A DNA stretch of 64,000 bases from Ferruginibacter sp. (lineage in GTDB: Bacteria; Bacteroidota; Bacteroidia; Chitinophagales; Chitinophagaceae), in the NCBI GenBank assembly GCA_025963635.1, contig JAOQAK010000063.1, positions 62,001-126,000 on the forward strand, written 5' to 3'. The position numbers and the translations under genes are program-made. Positions 52,187 through 62,701 of the stretch are shown in pieces. The notes under the pieces are model-generated. The model was given only the letters and a program-made list of their open reading frames with translations, was not told the origin of the DNA and searched no databases. Each line of letters opens with the position of its first letter. Position 1 is the first letter of the stretch.

Positions 52187-54766
52187 ATGGATCATCAGTC
52201 AACGCGAGGGTTGCAGCATTTTAAAAACCTGGTTGGAATTAAGTTTCAGTTGTATAATAGCCTCTTTACTTCTCTTCCTTTTCACCGTATTGAAAAAACA
52301 GGAATTTTGTTATCACTTCTGCTGAATAATTGCGAAGAAGGATACAAGAAAAGGCATAGCCCTACCGAGATCATCGAAGAGTTTTTTTCCAAGCATACCA
52401 CTTACCGGCTTCCACAAGAACGGCTGGACCTGCTTTTTCGCTTTATACAATATATAGAGCGCCAGGTAGTATTATTTGATGCACTCGAAGATGCAGGCTT
52501 TAAAGAAGTACACGACACCGCTGGCGTAGGGACTCTAAAACATCTCGAAAGCGAGGTGATAGAACATAAAAAGCAAGAAGAACTGAAGGAAAAACTTAAA
52601 ACTTTCGCCATACGACTCGTACTAACGGCACACCCTACCCAGTTTTATCCGGGAGCGGTGTTAGGTATTATCAACGACCTTTCTAACGCATTGATCGAAA
52701 ACAATGCCGTTCAGATCAATACCTACCTGATGCAGTTGGGTAAAACACCTTTCTTTAAAAAACAAAAACCTACGCCGTACGATGAGGCCATGAACCTGAT
52801 ATGGTACCTCGAAAACATTTTTTATCCCGCCGCAGGCAGAATCATTTCTTTTTTAAAAAACCAGTTTGGTGATGCCCTCGATGAAAAGAATCCAATAATT
52901 ACGATGGGCTTTTGGCCTGGCGGCGATCGTGATGGCAACCCTTTCGTAAAAGCAGACACTACATTGAAAGTAGCTGATGCCCTGAGAGGTGGCATTATAA
53001 AATCTTATTACCTGGAAATACGGAGGCTGAGAAGGCGGCTTACTTTTGACGGGGTAGACTCGATATTATTAGAGCTTGAAAAGGATATGTACAATAATAT
53101 ATTTATCCCAGGCCAGCGTACACATTTGAATAAGCAGGATATTTTAGGCTCATTAAATAAGATCAAAGAAATATTGATTTACAAACACAACAGTCTTTTC
53201 CTTCATTTAATTGATAGCCTTATCAATAAAGTAAATGTGTTCGGTTTACATTTCGCTTCGCTTGATGTGCGGCAGGAAAGTACGATACACGGCACGGTGC
53301 TGGCGGGCATCGCTGCAAAACCCGGGTTTCTGCCATTGGATTATGCAACGCTTTCAGCTGAAGAAAAGATTAATGCGCTTACGCATGTTACTGCTACCAT
53401 CAAAGAAGAGTCTTTTGAAAATGAATTAACTGCTGATACCATAGCAACAATTAAAGCAATTAAAACGATCCAGGGTTTCAACGGAGAACTTGGCTGTAAC
53501 AGGTACATCATCAGCCAATGCAATAGTGCACTGAATGTGTTGGAAGTTTACGGATTGTTTCTTTTATGTGGCTGGCAGCAGGATGCATTGAATATCGATA
53601 TTATTCCCTTATTTGAAACGGTGGATGATCTCCAACACGCGGCGGAGGTGATGAAAACTTTATACGCTAATGAAGTGTATGAAGCGCATCTTAACAGGAG
53701 AAACAGGCGCCAAACCATCATGCTTGGATTTAGCGATGGCACTAAAGATGGTGGTTACCTGATGGCCAACTGGTCGATCTATAAAGCGAAGGAAGGACTT
53801 ACGGCCATCTCCAAGGAATTTGGTGTTGAAGTAATTTTCTTTGATGGCCGTGGAGGTCCCCCATCAAGAGGCGGAGGAAAAACACACAAGTTTTATGCAT
53901 CGATGGGAAAGAACATCTCTAATAAAGAGATACAATTGACTGTGCAGGGACAAACGGTAAGTTCCAACTTTGGTACTGTAGATGCAGCACAATATAATAT
54001 AGAACAATTATTGCACGCAGGCATATCCAACGACCTGTTTAATAACCGGCACATTACCATGGAAGAAGATGAAGAATGTTTGTTGGAGGAACTGGCCAAT
54101 GAAAGCTTTGTCAAATACAGTGCACTGAAGAATCACCCTTATTTCGCTGATTATTTATCGCAGGTTAGCCCGCTTAAATTCTATAGCGAAACCAATATCG
54201 GCAGCAGGCCGGCCAAGCGGGCAGGCGGCAATAAATTGTCTTTTAAAGACCTCAGGGCTATTCCATATGTTGGGGCATGGGCACAGCTAAAGCAAAATGT
54301 AACAGGTTATTTCGGCGTAGGCACGGCTTTAATGGCACTTGATAAACAAGGGAAATTTCCACAGGTGAAAGCGCTTTATCAAAATTCACTGTTTTTTAAA
54401 ACGTTGCTGGACAATTGCGAAATGGCGATGAAAAAATGCTTCTTTCCATTAACGGCGTTTTTAGCCAATGATGAAAAGTACGGCACGATCTGGAATATGA
54501 TTCACGATGAATATAAATTAACACAGGAATATATTCTAAAATTGGCTGACAGAACTGAGTTGATGGGAGACTACCCCGTAGACCAGCTCTCGATTCTTAT
54601 GAGGGAAAGAATTGTGATGCCGCTGTTAACCATTCAACAGTTTGCCATCATGAACATCCGGGAGATAGAAGATAACCTGATTAATTCCCCCCTTAAAGAA
54701 ACCTATGAAAAGCTGGTGATCAGGTCATCGTTTGGGATTATCAATGCCGGGAGAAATTCGGCGTAA
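52187..54766 (+). CDS. ppc: Phosphoenolpyruvate carboxylase
   Basis: An 859-residue bacterial-type enzyme that carboxylates PEP to oxaloacetate, feeding the TCA cycle and aspartate-family synthesis. Signatures: catalytic His in LVLTAHPTQFYPG, GFWPGGDRDGNPFVK, the mobile loop FFDGRGGPPSRGGG, NIGSRPAKR and the C-terminal MNIREIEDNL, ending RNSA in place of the usual NTG end. The ORF opens at a TTG at 52181, but the ATG at 52187 is adjacent and preferred. It is divergent from thrA across a 320-base region, so aspartate and threonine supply are encoded side by side. Confidence 0.95.
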   Translation: MDHQSTRGLQHFKNLVGIKFQLYNSLFTSLPFHRIEKTGILLSLLLNNCEEGYKKRHSPTEIIEEFFSKHTTYRLPQERLDLLFRFIQYIERQVVLFDALEDAGFKEVHDTAGVGTLKHLESEVIEHKKQEELKEKLKTFAIRLVLTAHPTQFYPGAVLGIINDLSNALIENNAVQINTYLMQLGKTPFFKKQKPTPYDEAMNLIWYLENIFYPAAGRIISFLKNQFGDALDEKNPIITMGFWPGGDRDGNPFVKADTTLKVADALRGGIIKSYYLEIRRLRRRLTFDGVDSILLELEKDMYNNIFIPGQRTHLNKQDILGSLNKIKEILIYKHNSLFLHLIDSLINKVNVFGLHFASLDVRQESTIHGTVLAGIAAKPGFLPLDYATLSAEEKINALTHVTATIKEESFENELTADTIATIKAIKTIQGFNGELGCNRYIISQCNSALNVLEVYGLFLLCGWQQDALNIDIIPLFETVDDLQHAAEVMKTLYANEVYEAHLNRRNRRQTIMLGFSDGTKDGGYLMANWSIYKAKEGLTAISKEFGVEVIFFDGRGGPPSRGGGKTHKFYASMGKNISNKEIQLTVQGQTVSSNFGTVDAAQYNIEQLLHAGISNDLFNNRHITMEEDEECLLEELANESFVKYSALKNHPYFADYLSQVSPLKFYSETNIGSRPAKRAGGNKLSFKDLRAIPYVGAWAQLKQNVTGYFGVGTALMALDKQGKFPQVKALYQNSLFFKTLLDNCEMAMKKCFFPLTAFLANDEKYGTIWNMIHDEYKLTQEYILKLADRTELMGDYPVDQLSILMRERIVMPLLTIQQFAIMNIREIEDNLINSPLKETYEKLVIRSSFGIINAGRNSA

Positions 54767-54816
54767 ATCAAAAAACACTCTACAAAATACAAGCAGAATA
54801 ACTTGTTAATATTATA

Positions 54817-54855
54817 ATCGCTCAACATAGAAAAAACACTTCTGTGTTGAGTGAT
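54817..54855. terminator. Long inverted repeat between convergent genes
   Basis: A 16-bp stem, ATCGCTCAACATAGAA against TTCTGTGTTGAGTGAT (two G-T pairs, no unpaired base), with a 7-base loop. It sits between the convergent ppc and surface-protein genes. A short TA run and TTTTTT follow about 10-25 bases after it on the plus strand. It most likely ends transcription from one or both sides. Confidence 0.6.
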
Positions 54856-54930
54856 AGTGACGGATATATATATATATATCTTTTTTATTGATGAAAATGG
54901 GCAATCCCTTTTCAGCAAATCAGATTAGCA

Positions 54931-57900
54931 TTATTTAACGAAGACCTTCAGTGAAGTAGTTTTTGATTCCCTTTCGACAACAGATAACTGGTAAGTACCT
55001 GTTTTAATGGAGCCGGGGAGTCGGATGTTTTTAGCATCAGTACCACCGGCATGATTCAGTATAAGACTAAGCAGCAATTGGCCCGCCGTGTTATTTAGCA
55101 TTATTGTATACTTCCCCGCCGACTGATTGTTAAATTGAATGCACATCATTTTATCCATGACCGGGTTTGGATACAAGGTGATGGACGATTCAGTCTTACG
55201 CTTCACTTTTACCACCTGGCTATATTGTGCTTTTCCATCAGACCCCATACTTTTAATACGGTAAAAATTATCACCTTCAAGTACATCGACGTCTATCCAA
55301 TGATATGTTTTGCTGGAAGCGTTATCGTCTGTTGCAGTAGTGGTATTTACTGTCTTAAAATTCACCCCATCTGCCGACTTCTCCACTTCGTATCTCCTAA
55401 TGTTGAGTTCATTTTCAACTTTCCATTCAACATTTATAGAACTATTCTGATGATAAGCATTTACCCTGGAGAATGTTACCGGCAAAGGCGACAGTTTTGC
55501 AAATACTACCCTGAACCGCTTGTCAAACTGCGATGCTGCATCCGCATTCACAGCAAAATTTACCGTTGTCGTGCCTTCTAAATTCAACAGTATCGGCAAT
55601 TTAGTATAGCTGTCTTCAAGAACCGCACTTAAGGCCGGATCATTAAAACCTGAAGCCATAAATTGAAACTGGTAATTTCTCCTGGTAGATTGAATGAACT
55701 TAAAAAACAATGTATCTTTTATGGAAATCGAAGGTCTTCTTTCTGTTGCCAGGAATATATTGTTCCTTATAAATCCGAAGGTTTCATTCACATTGGTACA
55801 TTTCAGATTATCATCATCATCAATACCTGCGGAAAAAATGTTATTGAAATCAGCCCGGGTGCCATCTGCCTGCGTGGTTATGCTCTCGGTGGTATCAATT
55901 AATAAAAGATTGGTAATAAAAGCGGCACCCGCGCCCATTGGCCTGCCGAATATTGTAGTATTGTTAGTTACCCCTTTGTTTGCTTCTTTAAATTGTACAG
56001 AAGCTGCGCCGGCGTTATTTGTAAGGGCAAATATTGCTTGCGAAGATTGAATGTTATTATCCTGTGTACTACTGGAAGGAGTTGGTGAAAAATGACCGGC
56101 TGACAATACATCATCCATTACAACATACCCGCCTACCTGGTTCAACTTTGGATCCCATACATAAAACTTCCGTTTAATATTTGTGGTACCTGCATTTGCC
56201 AAAACGAGGTTCCAATCAATGGGTGATGCAAATGGATTGCCAACCATCGAAAATGCTCCCGCTACGGAAGACAGTCCTGTAAAATCCTGGGTACCGGTTT
56301 GCAAATAGCCCGTACTTGTGAGTGTTGTGATATTCTTACGTATCCCATTGGGATCGATGTTAGCCCACTCCCTGTCGCCGCGAACAAATATAAAATAAGG
56401 CGTATTGTCGGCAGAACCGTTATTGGAGGCTGAAATGGGCACATTGGTGTTCATCACCGCTTCCAGCTTTTGGGAAGCAACATTCCAGGTTTTTAAGGAA
56501 GAGTTGCCCGAGGCATCGATCCCCGAACCGCCGCCGGGAGCGGTTACCAGCAAACCTTTGCCTTGCACATACACCCCACCGTTTTGCCAGCTTTGGAAAA
56601 TGGTATTTGAATTGCTTAAGGGAGCGGTCATCATTCGCCATGACCTCTTTTCGGGAACATATCTTTCTACATTTACATTTCCGATAACATAAGTACCTGC
56701 ACCCGAAGCCACTTTTGCAGTTCCGTTTGAGTCAGATTTGAGTGTGAGGTAACCAAAGGTAGTCAACACACCCGCAGTGGGTGTATAAGTCCCCGTAAGG
56801 TTTAGTTCACCCTTAAGCAATACACCGGATACATTATTTATTATTAAATTTTTAATCGTATTGGTGGTAAAGGCATTTGCAGGAATGTTTTGCTGAGAAC
56901 TTCCACGCATTGAAATAGTACCACTGGTCGCCGTAAAGGTTCCACTATTATTTATAGCACCATAAATTTCAAATACGCCATTTTGGGCTACGGTAAGGCT
57001 TGCGCCTGTAGATACCCCGATGTTATTGATCGGCGCTACGGTACTAACTACGGGAAACCTGCCTCCTGTAGGAGAAGTGGGTATGGTTACATTGTTTGTG
57101 GCCGATGGTATCGCGGCCGGTGGAGTACCCCCGCAATCCCAATTGGCTAGTGTGCTCCAGTCGGTAGTGTTTGTGCCTGCCCATGTAAGTGAATTGATCG
57201 TAGCCACTACAGCTACCCGGTTGCCTGAAGAACACTGTGCCACATCCGAAGCAGCATAATAAGTTGTTGTTGCAGCTATCGAAGGTGAAAACGTTGTTCC
57301 GGCTGCCAGCGCTGTCCCACCTGTACTCACATCATACCAGCTTATTGTTCCTGATGTTGCCGTAGCACCCAGGCTAACAACGCCTGTTCCACATCTTGCG
57401 GCAGGAGCAGTTGAAGAAATTCCCACAACAGTAATTACAGCAGGTGATGAAGTAGCAGCCCCGCTACACCCACTGCCACTTGAAACAATTAGTTTGTAAG
57501 AAATCACTCCTGTTGCATTTACCGGTGGCAAATAAGTTTTAATAATTGCATCAGGAATTGTGATGTACGAACCGGAAACATTGGTTTGCCATTGGTAGTA
57601 GAAATTACTGCCCCCTGTTACCGTACAGGATAAAGAAACGAGATTGTTTAAGCAGGTGGTTGTTGTTGACAATACGGAAACCGCTGTGGGTGCTGTTGGA
57701 GTAATAACTGCTATAGTAAAATTGCTGGAATAGGATACATACCCCGTTCCCGACTCGGTTACCGATCCACGGTATTTATAATTGTTAGTAGCAGAGGTAA
57801 TGGTTAGCCGTTTAGTAGTCGCACCTGAATAGATGCCGCCGTTAGTAACTGTTGACCATGTGGTTCCGCCATTAGTGGATACTTCCCAGGCATAGGTTAA

Positions 57901-59154
57901 TGTACCTCCATAGGCAGCAGTTGCGATAACTTCTAAATTGGCCGTACCTCCCGCACAAATAGAGCTATTGGTTCGGTCAACATAAATGTCAATATTAGGA
58001 GACATGTCAATAGCATTTGCATTAAAGGCAATAAAAGCGTAATCGCTGGTACCGCTGGGAGTTATCTTTAGCGCAGCTACTTGTGTATAATTGGCTAAGG
58101 TAATTCCAAAGTCAGAGAGTTTAAATCCTGCCATGCGTATATTTCTGGTAGTACTGACGCCTGGCGGATTTACTGAAACACCAAAGCCCATAGCAGAATT
58201 AAACGGCGCACCGGGACTTAATGTAAACAGATCCAATGTATAGGTCCCGAGTTTTGTTAATAGTGTCATATCCTGGGTGATTGAATTACCTACGGTAGCA
58301 CCTGCGGCATTAACGAACTGAAAAACATCGTTTCCCATAACGGGGTCTGCGATCTGCGTTATGAGAATATCGGGTTCCGCATCCAGGATTTTTGCAGGGT
58401 TAATAATATGGATATCAAAATCCATAATTGCACTTGACGGCAAATTGGTAACCCCGGTTCCCATGTTCAAGCCGTTAACTCCATCTGTCATCACGTCCCT
58501 AACAGTTACATTTGCCACAGCGGAAGCATTTGCTACAGCGGCACTACCATCAACCTTATGGGCCATTGCAAGAAAAGTACTGGACGCAGTATTGGTGCCG
58601 GTAATATTAGCGACGGGCAACGACCTGAAATTTCCCGGAGTAAAGCTAACCCCCTGCCCGGTGAGAATAGAATTGTTAACACCTGTAGAATAGGTTATTC
58701 CGTTATAAGTGAATGATAAAAGGTCGTGGGAGTTGTCTGGTGCGACGAGGTTATTGCTAACAGTGGTGGTAGGCCAATAACCTGCAAAATCGGTAATAAT
58801 CGCAGACAATGGCAAATAATAAAAATTAGGGCTGCTGGCTGTTTGAACCGGCGTGGTAACTGTAATTGATCCCGCAGTTGTTGAAGGCACTACCGCAGTA
58901 ATTTGTGTTGAAGAAACTACAGTGAAAGAACTGGCGGCGACGCCATTAAAACTTACTGCGGTAGCTCCGGTAAAATTTGTTCCGGTAATAGATACGGTAT
59001 TTCCTTTTGCTGCAGAGGTGGGAGAAAAAGAAGTAATGGTGGGTGTTTGCGAAAAAAGGTTTTGAGCTTGGAAAATTAAAACCAGAAGAATGAAATGCTT
59101 TGGTATACGCCAACATTTTATGTGTTGACTAACACAATTATTATTGCCTTTCAT
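54931..59154 (-). CDS. Large T9SS-secreted surface protein with IPT/TIG and Ig-like domains
   Basis: A 1407-residue exported protein. A signal peptide (HFILLVLIFQAQNLFSQ) leads to an IPT/TIG domain (TITSFSPTSAAKGNTVSITG to SSTQITAVVPSTTAGSITVTTP, about 37-107). Several Ig-like or PKD-like modules follow with paired Cys (SSICAGGTANLEV, CSGAATSSP, CSSGNRVAVVATIN). A G8-like 'TWAGTNTTDWSTLANWDCGG' stretch and a long beta-helical region with RYVPEKRSWRMMTAP come next. Near the end there is a fibronectin-like SINVEWKVENELNIRRYEVEKS. The C-terminal type A sorting domain (SITLYPNPVMDKMM to YQLSVVERESK) marks type IX secretion. Substrate or partner cannot be read; it is divergent from a SusC-type gene across 325 bases. 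Confidence 0.88.
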   Translation of the reverse strand: MKGNNNCVSQHIKCWRIPKHFILLVLIFQAQNLFSQTPTITSFSPTSAAKGNTVSITGTNFTGATAVSFNGVAASSFTVVSSTQITAVVPSTTAGSITVTTPVQTASSPNFYYLPLSAIITDFAGYWPTTTVSNNLVAPDNSHDLLSFTYNGITYSTGVNNSILTGQGVSFTPGNFRSLPVANITGTNTASSTFLAMAHKVDGSAAVANASAVANVTVRDVMTDGVNGLNMGTGVTNLPSSAIMDFDIHIINPAKILDAEPDILITQIADPVMGNDVFQFVNAAGATVGNSITQDMTLLTKLGTYTLDLFTLSPGAPFNSAMGFGVSVNPPGVSTTRNIRMAGFKLSDFGITLANYTQVAALKITPSGTSDYAFIAFNANAIDMSPNIDIYVDRTNSSICAGGTANLEVIATAAYGGTLTYAWEVSTNGGTTWSTVTNGGIYSGATTKRLTITSATNNYKYRGSVTESGTGYVSYSSNFTIAVITPTAPTAVSVLSTTTTCLNNLVSLSCTVTGGSNFYYQWQTNVSGSYITIPDAIIKTYLPPVNATGVISYKLIVSSGSGCSGAATSSPAVITVVGISSTAPAARCGTGVVSLGATATSGTISWYDVSTGGTALAAGTTFSPSIAATTTYYAASDVAQCSSGNRVAVVATINSLTWAGTNTTDWSTLANWDCGGTPPAAIPSATNNVTIPTSPTGGRFPVVSTVAPINNIGVSTGASLTVAQNGVFEIYGAINNSGTFTATSGTISMRGSSQQNIPANAFTTNTIKNLIINNVSGVLLKGELNLTGTYTPTAGVLTTFGYLTLKSDSNGTAKVASGAGTYVIGNVNVERYVPEKRSWRMMTAPLSNSNTIFQSWQNGGVYVQGKGLLVTAPGGGSGIDASGNSSLKTWNVASQKLEAVMNTNVPISASNNGSADNTPYFIFVRGDREWANIDPNGIRKNITTLTSTGYLQTGTQDFTGLSSVAGAFSMVGNPFASPIDWNLVLANAGTTNIKRKFYVWDPKLNQVGGYVVMDDVLSAGHFSPTPSSSTQDNNIQSSQAIFALTNNAGAASVQFKEANKGVTNNTTIFGRPMGAGAAFITNLLLIDTTESITTQADGTRADFNNIFSAGIDDDDNLKCTNVNETFGFIRNNIFLATERRPSISIKDTLFFKFIQSTRRNYQFQFMASGFNDPALSAVLEDSYTKLPILLNLEGTTTVNFAVNADAASQFDKRFRVVFAKLSPLPVTFSRVNAYHQNSSINVEWKVENELNIRRYEVEKSADGVNFKTVNTTTATDDNASSKTYHWIDVDVLEGDNFYRIKSMGSDGKAQYSQVVKVKRKTESSITLYPNPVMDKMMCIQFNNQSAGKYTIMLNNTAGQLLLSLILNHAGGTDAKNIRLPGSIKTGTYQLSVVERESKTTSLKVFVK

Positions 59155-59479
59155 GGGGTAGATTTACGGAACTATAGGACTTTTTTATTGATAAATATTC
59201 AACACGGTTTCGAGACTAACAATTATTCTCCATTAACAATTATAAAAGAACGAATTTATAATGGGAATATTGCTCTACTTAAAGTCCGGCCTTCAAAGTG
59301 TTTTATAATGTATCTCATTTACTACAAACCCATAATTAAATATTAGGACAATTCCAATTCGGACGGGGATTGTTAATATCTTTTTAACAAAAACTTATAA
59401 ATACTTTATAAAATTTGCAAGAGATATACAAATATTAGTATATTCGTTACAACAATTAACTAACTAAAACGCTTTAACG
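59155..59479. promoter_or_regulatory. Divergent AT-rich gap between surface protein and susC genes
   Basis: A 325-base, very AT-rich gap. On the plus strand TATAAAATTTGC at 59407-59418 is close to the TAnnTTTG promoter element but has one extra base, about 60 bases before the SusC ATG. No anti-sigma/ECF sigma gene, tRNA or repeat is present. Confidence 0.35.
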
Positions 59480-62400
59480 ATGCTACCAAAACTTGCTTAT
59501 GCAAAAGGCATTCTGCTTTTTTGCCTTCTCCTCTTTTGTTTTACTTCGTTCTCCCAAAAGAAAATTACGGGAAAAATTACTGACCAGGAATCGAAACCTT
59601 TGCCAAATGTTACCATTAACGCAAAGGGAACTTCCGTTAGTACCATCTCAAGTGCAGATGGCTTTTTTACCCTCAGTGTTCCGGAGAAAACAACCTCCCT
59701 GCTGGTTTCAAGCGTAGGCTATGAAACAAAAGAAATCAGCATTGCCGGAAAATCGAATGTTGATATTATTATTGCTGCACAAACATCCAGCCTGAACGAA
59801 GTGGTTGTGGTGGGTTATACAGCGCAGAAGAAAAAAGATATCACCGGCTCTGTAGCAGTGGTAAATGTATCTAACCTGAAATCTATTCCTTCTGGTACAA
59901 CGGAGTCCCTATTGCAAGGGCAGGCATCCGGAGTTACCGTAGTTAATTCTGGTTCTCCCGGGGCCGGCAGCAATGTGAGAATCAGGGGTATCACTTCCAT
60001 CGGCTCTACGGATCCCTTGGTAATTGTTGATGGAACACCAGGTAGTTTACATGATATCAATGTAAATGATGTTGAATCCATCCAGGTATTGAAAGATGCC
60101 GGCGCAGCTGCTATTTATGGAGTTCGTGGTTCTAATGGAGTTATTGTGGTAACTACTAAAAAAGGAAAATCTGGAAAGGCGAAGGTGAGCTATGATGGTT
60201 TTTATGGCACTCAAATTGCCAATAAGAACGGTTTTAGAATAGCGAACACGCAGGAAACAGCCAATGCCACCCAGCAATCTTATATTAACAGCGGATTAAC
60301 ACCGGCGCATAAGCAATTCGGAACTGGCCAAACACCAGTGATTCCTGTATATATTACCCCAACGGCTGCGTCTACTGCAGATCCCGCCACCTATGCGCTT
60401 TACAATAATCACCAGATTACCAAGGCAAACGCAGTAGGAACAGATTGGTTCCATGAAATCTTCAAAGATGCTCCGTTCCAGAGCCATACCGTTTCCGTTA
60501 GCTCGGGTACGGATCGTTCTTCTTTCTACTTCTCTCTTGGTTACCTTGATCAAAAGGGTACTTTGATTGAAACTTACCTGAAACGTTATTCTGCCAGGAT
60601 AAATACAGTTTTTAATATCAAGGACCGCATCAGGATTGGCGAAAATGCTTATTTCTTTTATAAAAAGAACCCAGGTTTCACTAACCAGAATGAGGGAAAT
60701 GCGATATCAATGAGTTACAGGGAGAGCCCTATCATTCCCGTTTATGATATTGCGGGTAATTATGCGGGTACAGGATCGCAGGGCCTTGGAAATGCACAAA
60801 ATCCTGTTGCCAATATGCAACGGACCCATAACAATAAAGGAAATGACTACCAGGTATTGGGAAATGTGTTTGCTGAAGTAGATATCCTGAAGAATCTCAC
60901 AGCACGTACCAGTTTTGGAGGAACTATTGACAACTACTATTCCAGGGCTTTCAGTTATACAGCTTATGAAAATGCTGAAAACAATGCAAATCCGAATAGT
61001 TTACAGGAAAACTTTGGTACCAATAGTAGCTGGACCTGGACGAATACACTCTCCTATAATGGCATGTTCGGTAATCATAGTGTAAAGGCTGTTATTGGCT
61101 CTGAGGCTATTAATAGTTTTGGAAGAGCAATTATGGGAAGAAGAAACGGGTACTTCATTACCAATCCCAGTAATTTAACCGTTGATCCCAATTTATTTAC
61201 ATTGAATTTTGGTCCTCCCAGCGGACAAACAACAGGCAATATTAACGGTACACCATACGCAAGTTCCTTGTACTCCTTATTCGGAAGATTGGACTATTCT
61301 TTCAAAGACCGCTACCTCCTAAGTGGTACAGTTCGCCGCGATGGATCATCAGTGTTTGATGTAGATCATCAATTTGGCGTTTTCCCATCTGTTTCTGGCG
61401 CCTGGAGGATTTCCAATGAAGCGTTTTTGAAAGGACAGGTAACCTGGTTGAACGACTTGAAAATTCGTGGTGGCTGGGGTAAACTCGGCTCTATTAGCAA
61501 CATCAGCTCCACAAATGCATTTAGTCTTTTTAACCAGACTGCTGCGAATTCTTATTATGATATTAGTGGTAATAACAGCAGTTCAACCCTGGGGATTTAT
61601 GCAAGCCAGATTGGCAATAAAAACACAACCTGGGAAGAAGACATTATAACAAATATCGGCATTGATGCAACCCTGTTCAAAAAAATAGATCTCTCTGTTG
61701 AATGGTATAATAAAACGATCCATGGATTACTTTTTGCACCACAGCAGGACATTACGACTGCGGGAGGGGCTTTGTCAGCTGCTATCAACGCTGGGAATAT
61801 AGAAAACAAGGGTATTGATGCCTCGGTCACTTACCATGGCGCTGCCGTTAACCAGGAGTTAAAATTTGATATCGGTGTTAACTTTACAACGTATCATAAT
61901 AAAGTGGTAAGTCTCCCTGAAGGTATTAAATATTATGACCGCGGCAGCGCCGGCTCGGGTCGTTTAGGAGCATTTTCACGTATGCAGGCCGGGCAATCTT
62001 TGGGAGCCTTTTTTGGATATGAGCAAATTGGATTGTTTAAGGATGCTGCTGATGTAAGCGGGTCACCAGTTCAACCCGGTGCAGCACCCGGCAGAATGAA
62101 GTTCCGCGATGTTAATGGCGATAAATTAATCAATACCGATGACAGAACCTTCTTCGGCAATCCAAATCCAGACTTTACCACCGGCCTCAATCTTTCTGCC
62201 AGCTATAAAGGATTTGATCTTTCCACATTCTTTTATGCCTCTGTTGGTAATGATGTCATTAATTACGTAAGATTTTGGACCGATTTCCCGCAGGTATGGG
62301 ATGGCGCAATCAGCAAAGACGCAGTATACAATTCCTGGACACCATCCAATCCCAATGCCAAAGTTCCAATACTGGAAAGAGCCGCCTCTTTTAGCACTAC

Positions 62401-62683
62401 CAGTAATTTTAGTTCCTACTATTTGGAAAATGGTTCTTTTTTAAGATGCAAATCGTTATTGTTGGGATATAATATCCCCACCAAATCATTCAAAAATATG
62501 GGCATTGACAGATTGAGAGTTTATGTACAGGCAGTAAATTTATTTACTATTACCAATTACACCGGCCTTGACCCTGAGTTAACGGGTTCTGACCTGAATA
62601 ACAACACAAATTTTGGTATTGATTTCGGAAACTATCCGGCAAACCAAAAAGGGTTTAATGTCGGCGTAAATCTTTCTTTTTAA
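59480..62683 (+). CDS. SusC/RagA-type TonB-dependent outer-membrane transporter
   Basis: A 1067-residue outer-membrane transporter that imports a ligand captured by its SusD partner, powered by TonB. After a signal peptide comes a CarboxypepD_reg-like domain (GKITDQESKPLPNVTINAKG to SVGYETKEISI). The signature LNEVVVVGYTAQKKKDITGSV follows, then the plug with NVRIRGITSIGSTDPLVIVDG and ILKDAGAAAIYGVRGSNGVIVVTTKKG-like segments, then the barrel ending GFNVGVNLSF. There is no N-terminal STN domain, so no direct FecR-type sigma signalling is expected. It is followed by susD after 18 bases. The ligand (glycan, peptide or other) is not evident. Confidence 0.95.
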   Translation: MLPKLAYAKGILLFCLLLFCFTSFSQKKITGKITDQESKPLPNVTINAKGTSVSTISSADGFFTLSVPEKTTSLLVSSVGYETKEISIAGKSNVDIIIAAQTSSLNEVVVVGYTAQKKKDITGSVAVVNVSNLKSIPSGTTESLLQGQASGVTVVNSGSPGAGSNVRIRGITSIGSTDPLVIVDGTPGSLHDINVNDVESIQVLKDAGAAAIYGVRGSNGVIVVTTKKGKSGKAKVSYDGFYGTQIANKNGFRIANTQETANATQQSYINSGLTPAHKQFGTGQTPVIPVYITPTAASTADPATYALYNNHQITKANAVGTDWFHEIFKDAPFQSHTVSVSSGTDRSSFYFSLGYLDQKGTLIETYLKRYSARINTVFNIKDRIRIGENAYFFYKKNPGFTNQNEGNAISMSYRESPIIPVYDIAGNYAGTGSQGLGNAQNPVANMQRTHNNKGNDYQVLGNVFAEVDILKNLTARTSFGGTIDNYYSRAFSYTAYENAENNANPNSLQENFGTNSSWTWTNTLSYNGMFGNHSVKAVIGSEAINSFGRAIMGRRNGYFITNPSNLTVDPNLFTLNFGPPSGQTTGNINGTPYASSLYSLFGRLDYSFKDRYLLSGTVRRDGSSVFDVDHQFGVFPSVSGAWRISNEAFLKGQVTWLNDLKIRGGWGKLGSISNISSTNAFSLFNQTAANSYYDISGNNSSSTLGIYASQIGNKNTTWEEDIITNIGIDATLFKKIDLSVEWYNKTIHGLLFAPQQDITTAGGALSAAINAGNIENKGIDASVTYHGAAVNQELKFDIGVNFTTYHNKVVSLPEGIKYYDRGSAGSGRLGAFSRMQAGQSLGAFFGYEQIGLFKDAADVSGSPVQPGAAPGRMKFRDVNGDKLINTDDRTFFGNPNPDFTTGLNLSASYKGFDLSTFFYASVGNDVINYVRFWTDFPQVWDGAISKDAVYNSWTPSNPNAKVPILERAASFSTTSNFSSYYLENGSFLRCKSLLLGYNIPTKSFKNMGIDRLRVYVQAVNLFTITNYTGLDPELTGSDLNNNTNFGIDFGNYPANQKGFNVGVNLSF

Positions 62684-62701
62684 ATTGAAAAAACGACTGT
62701 T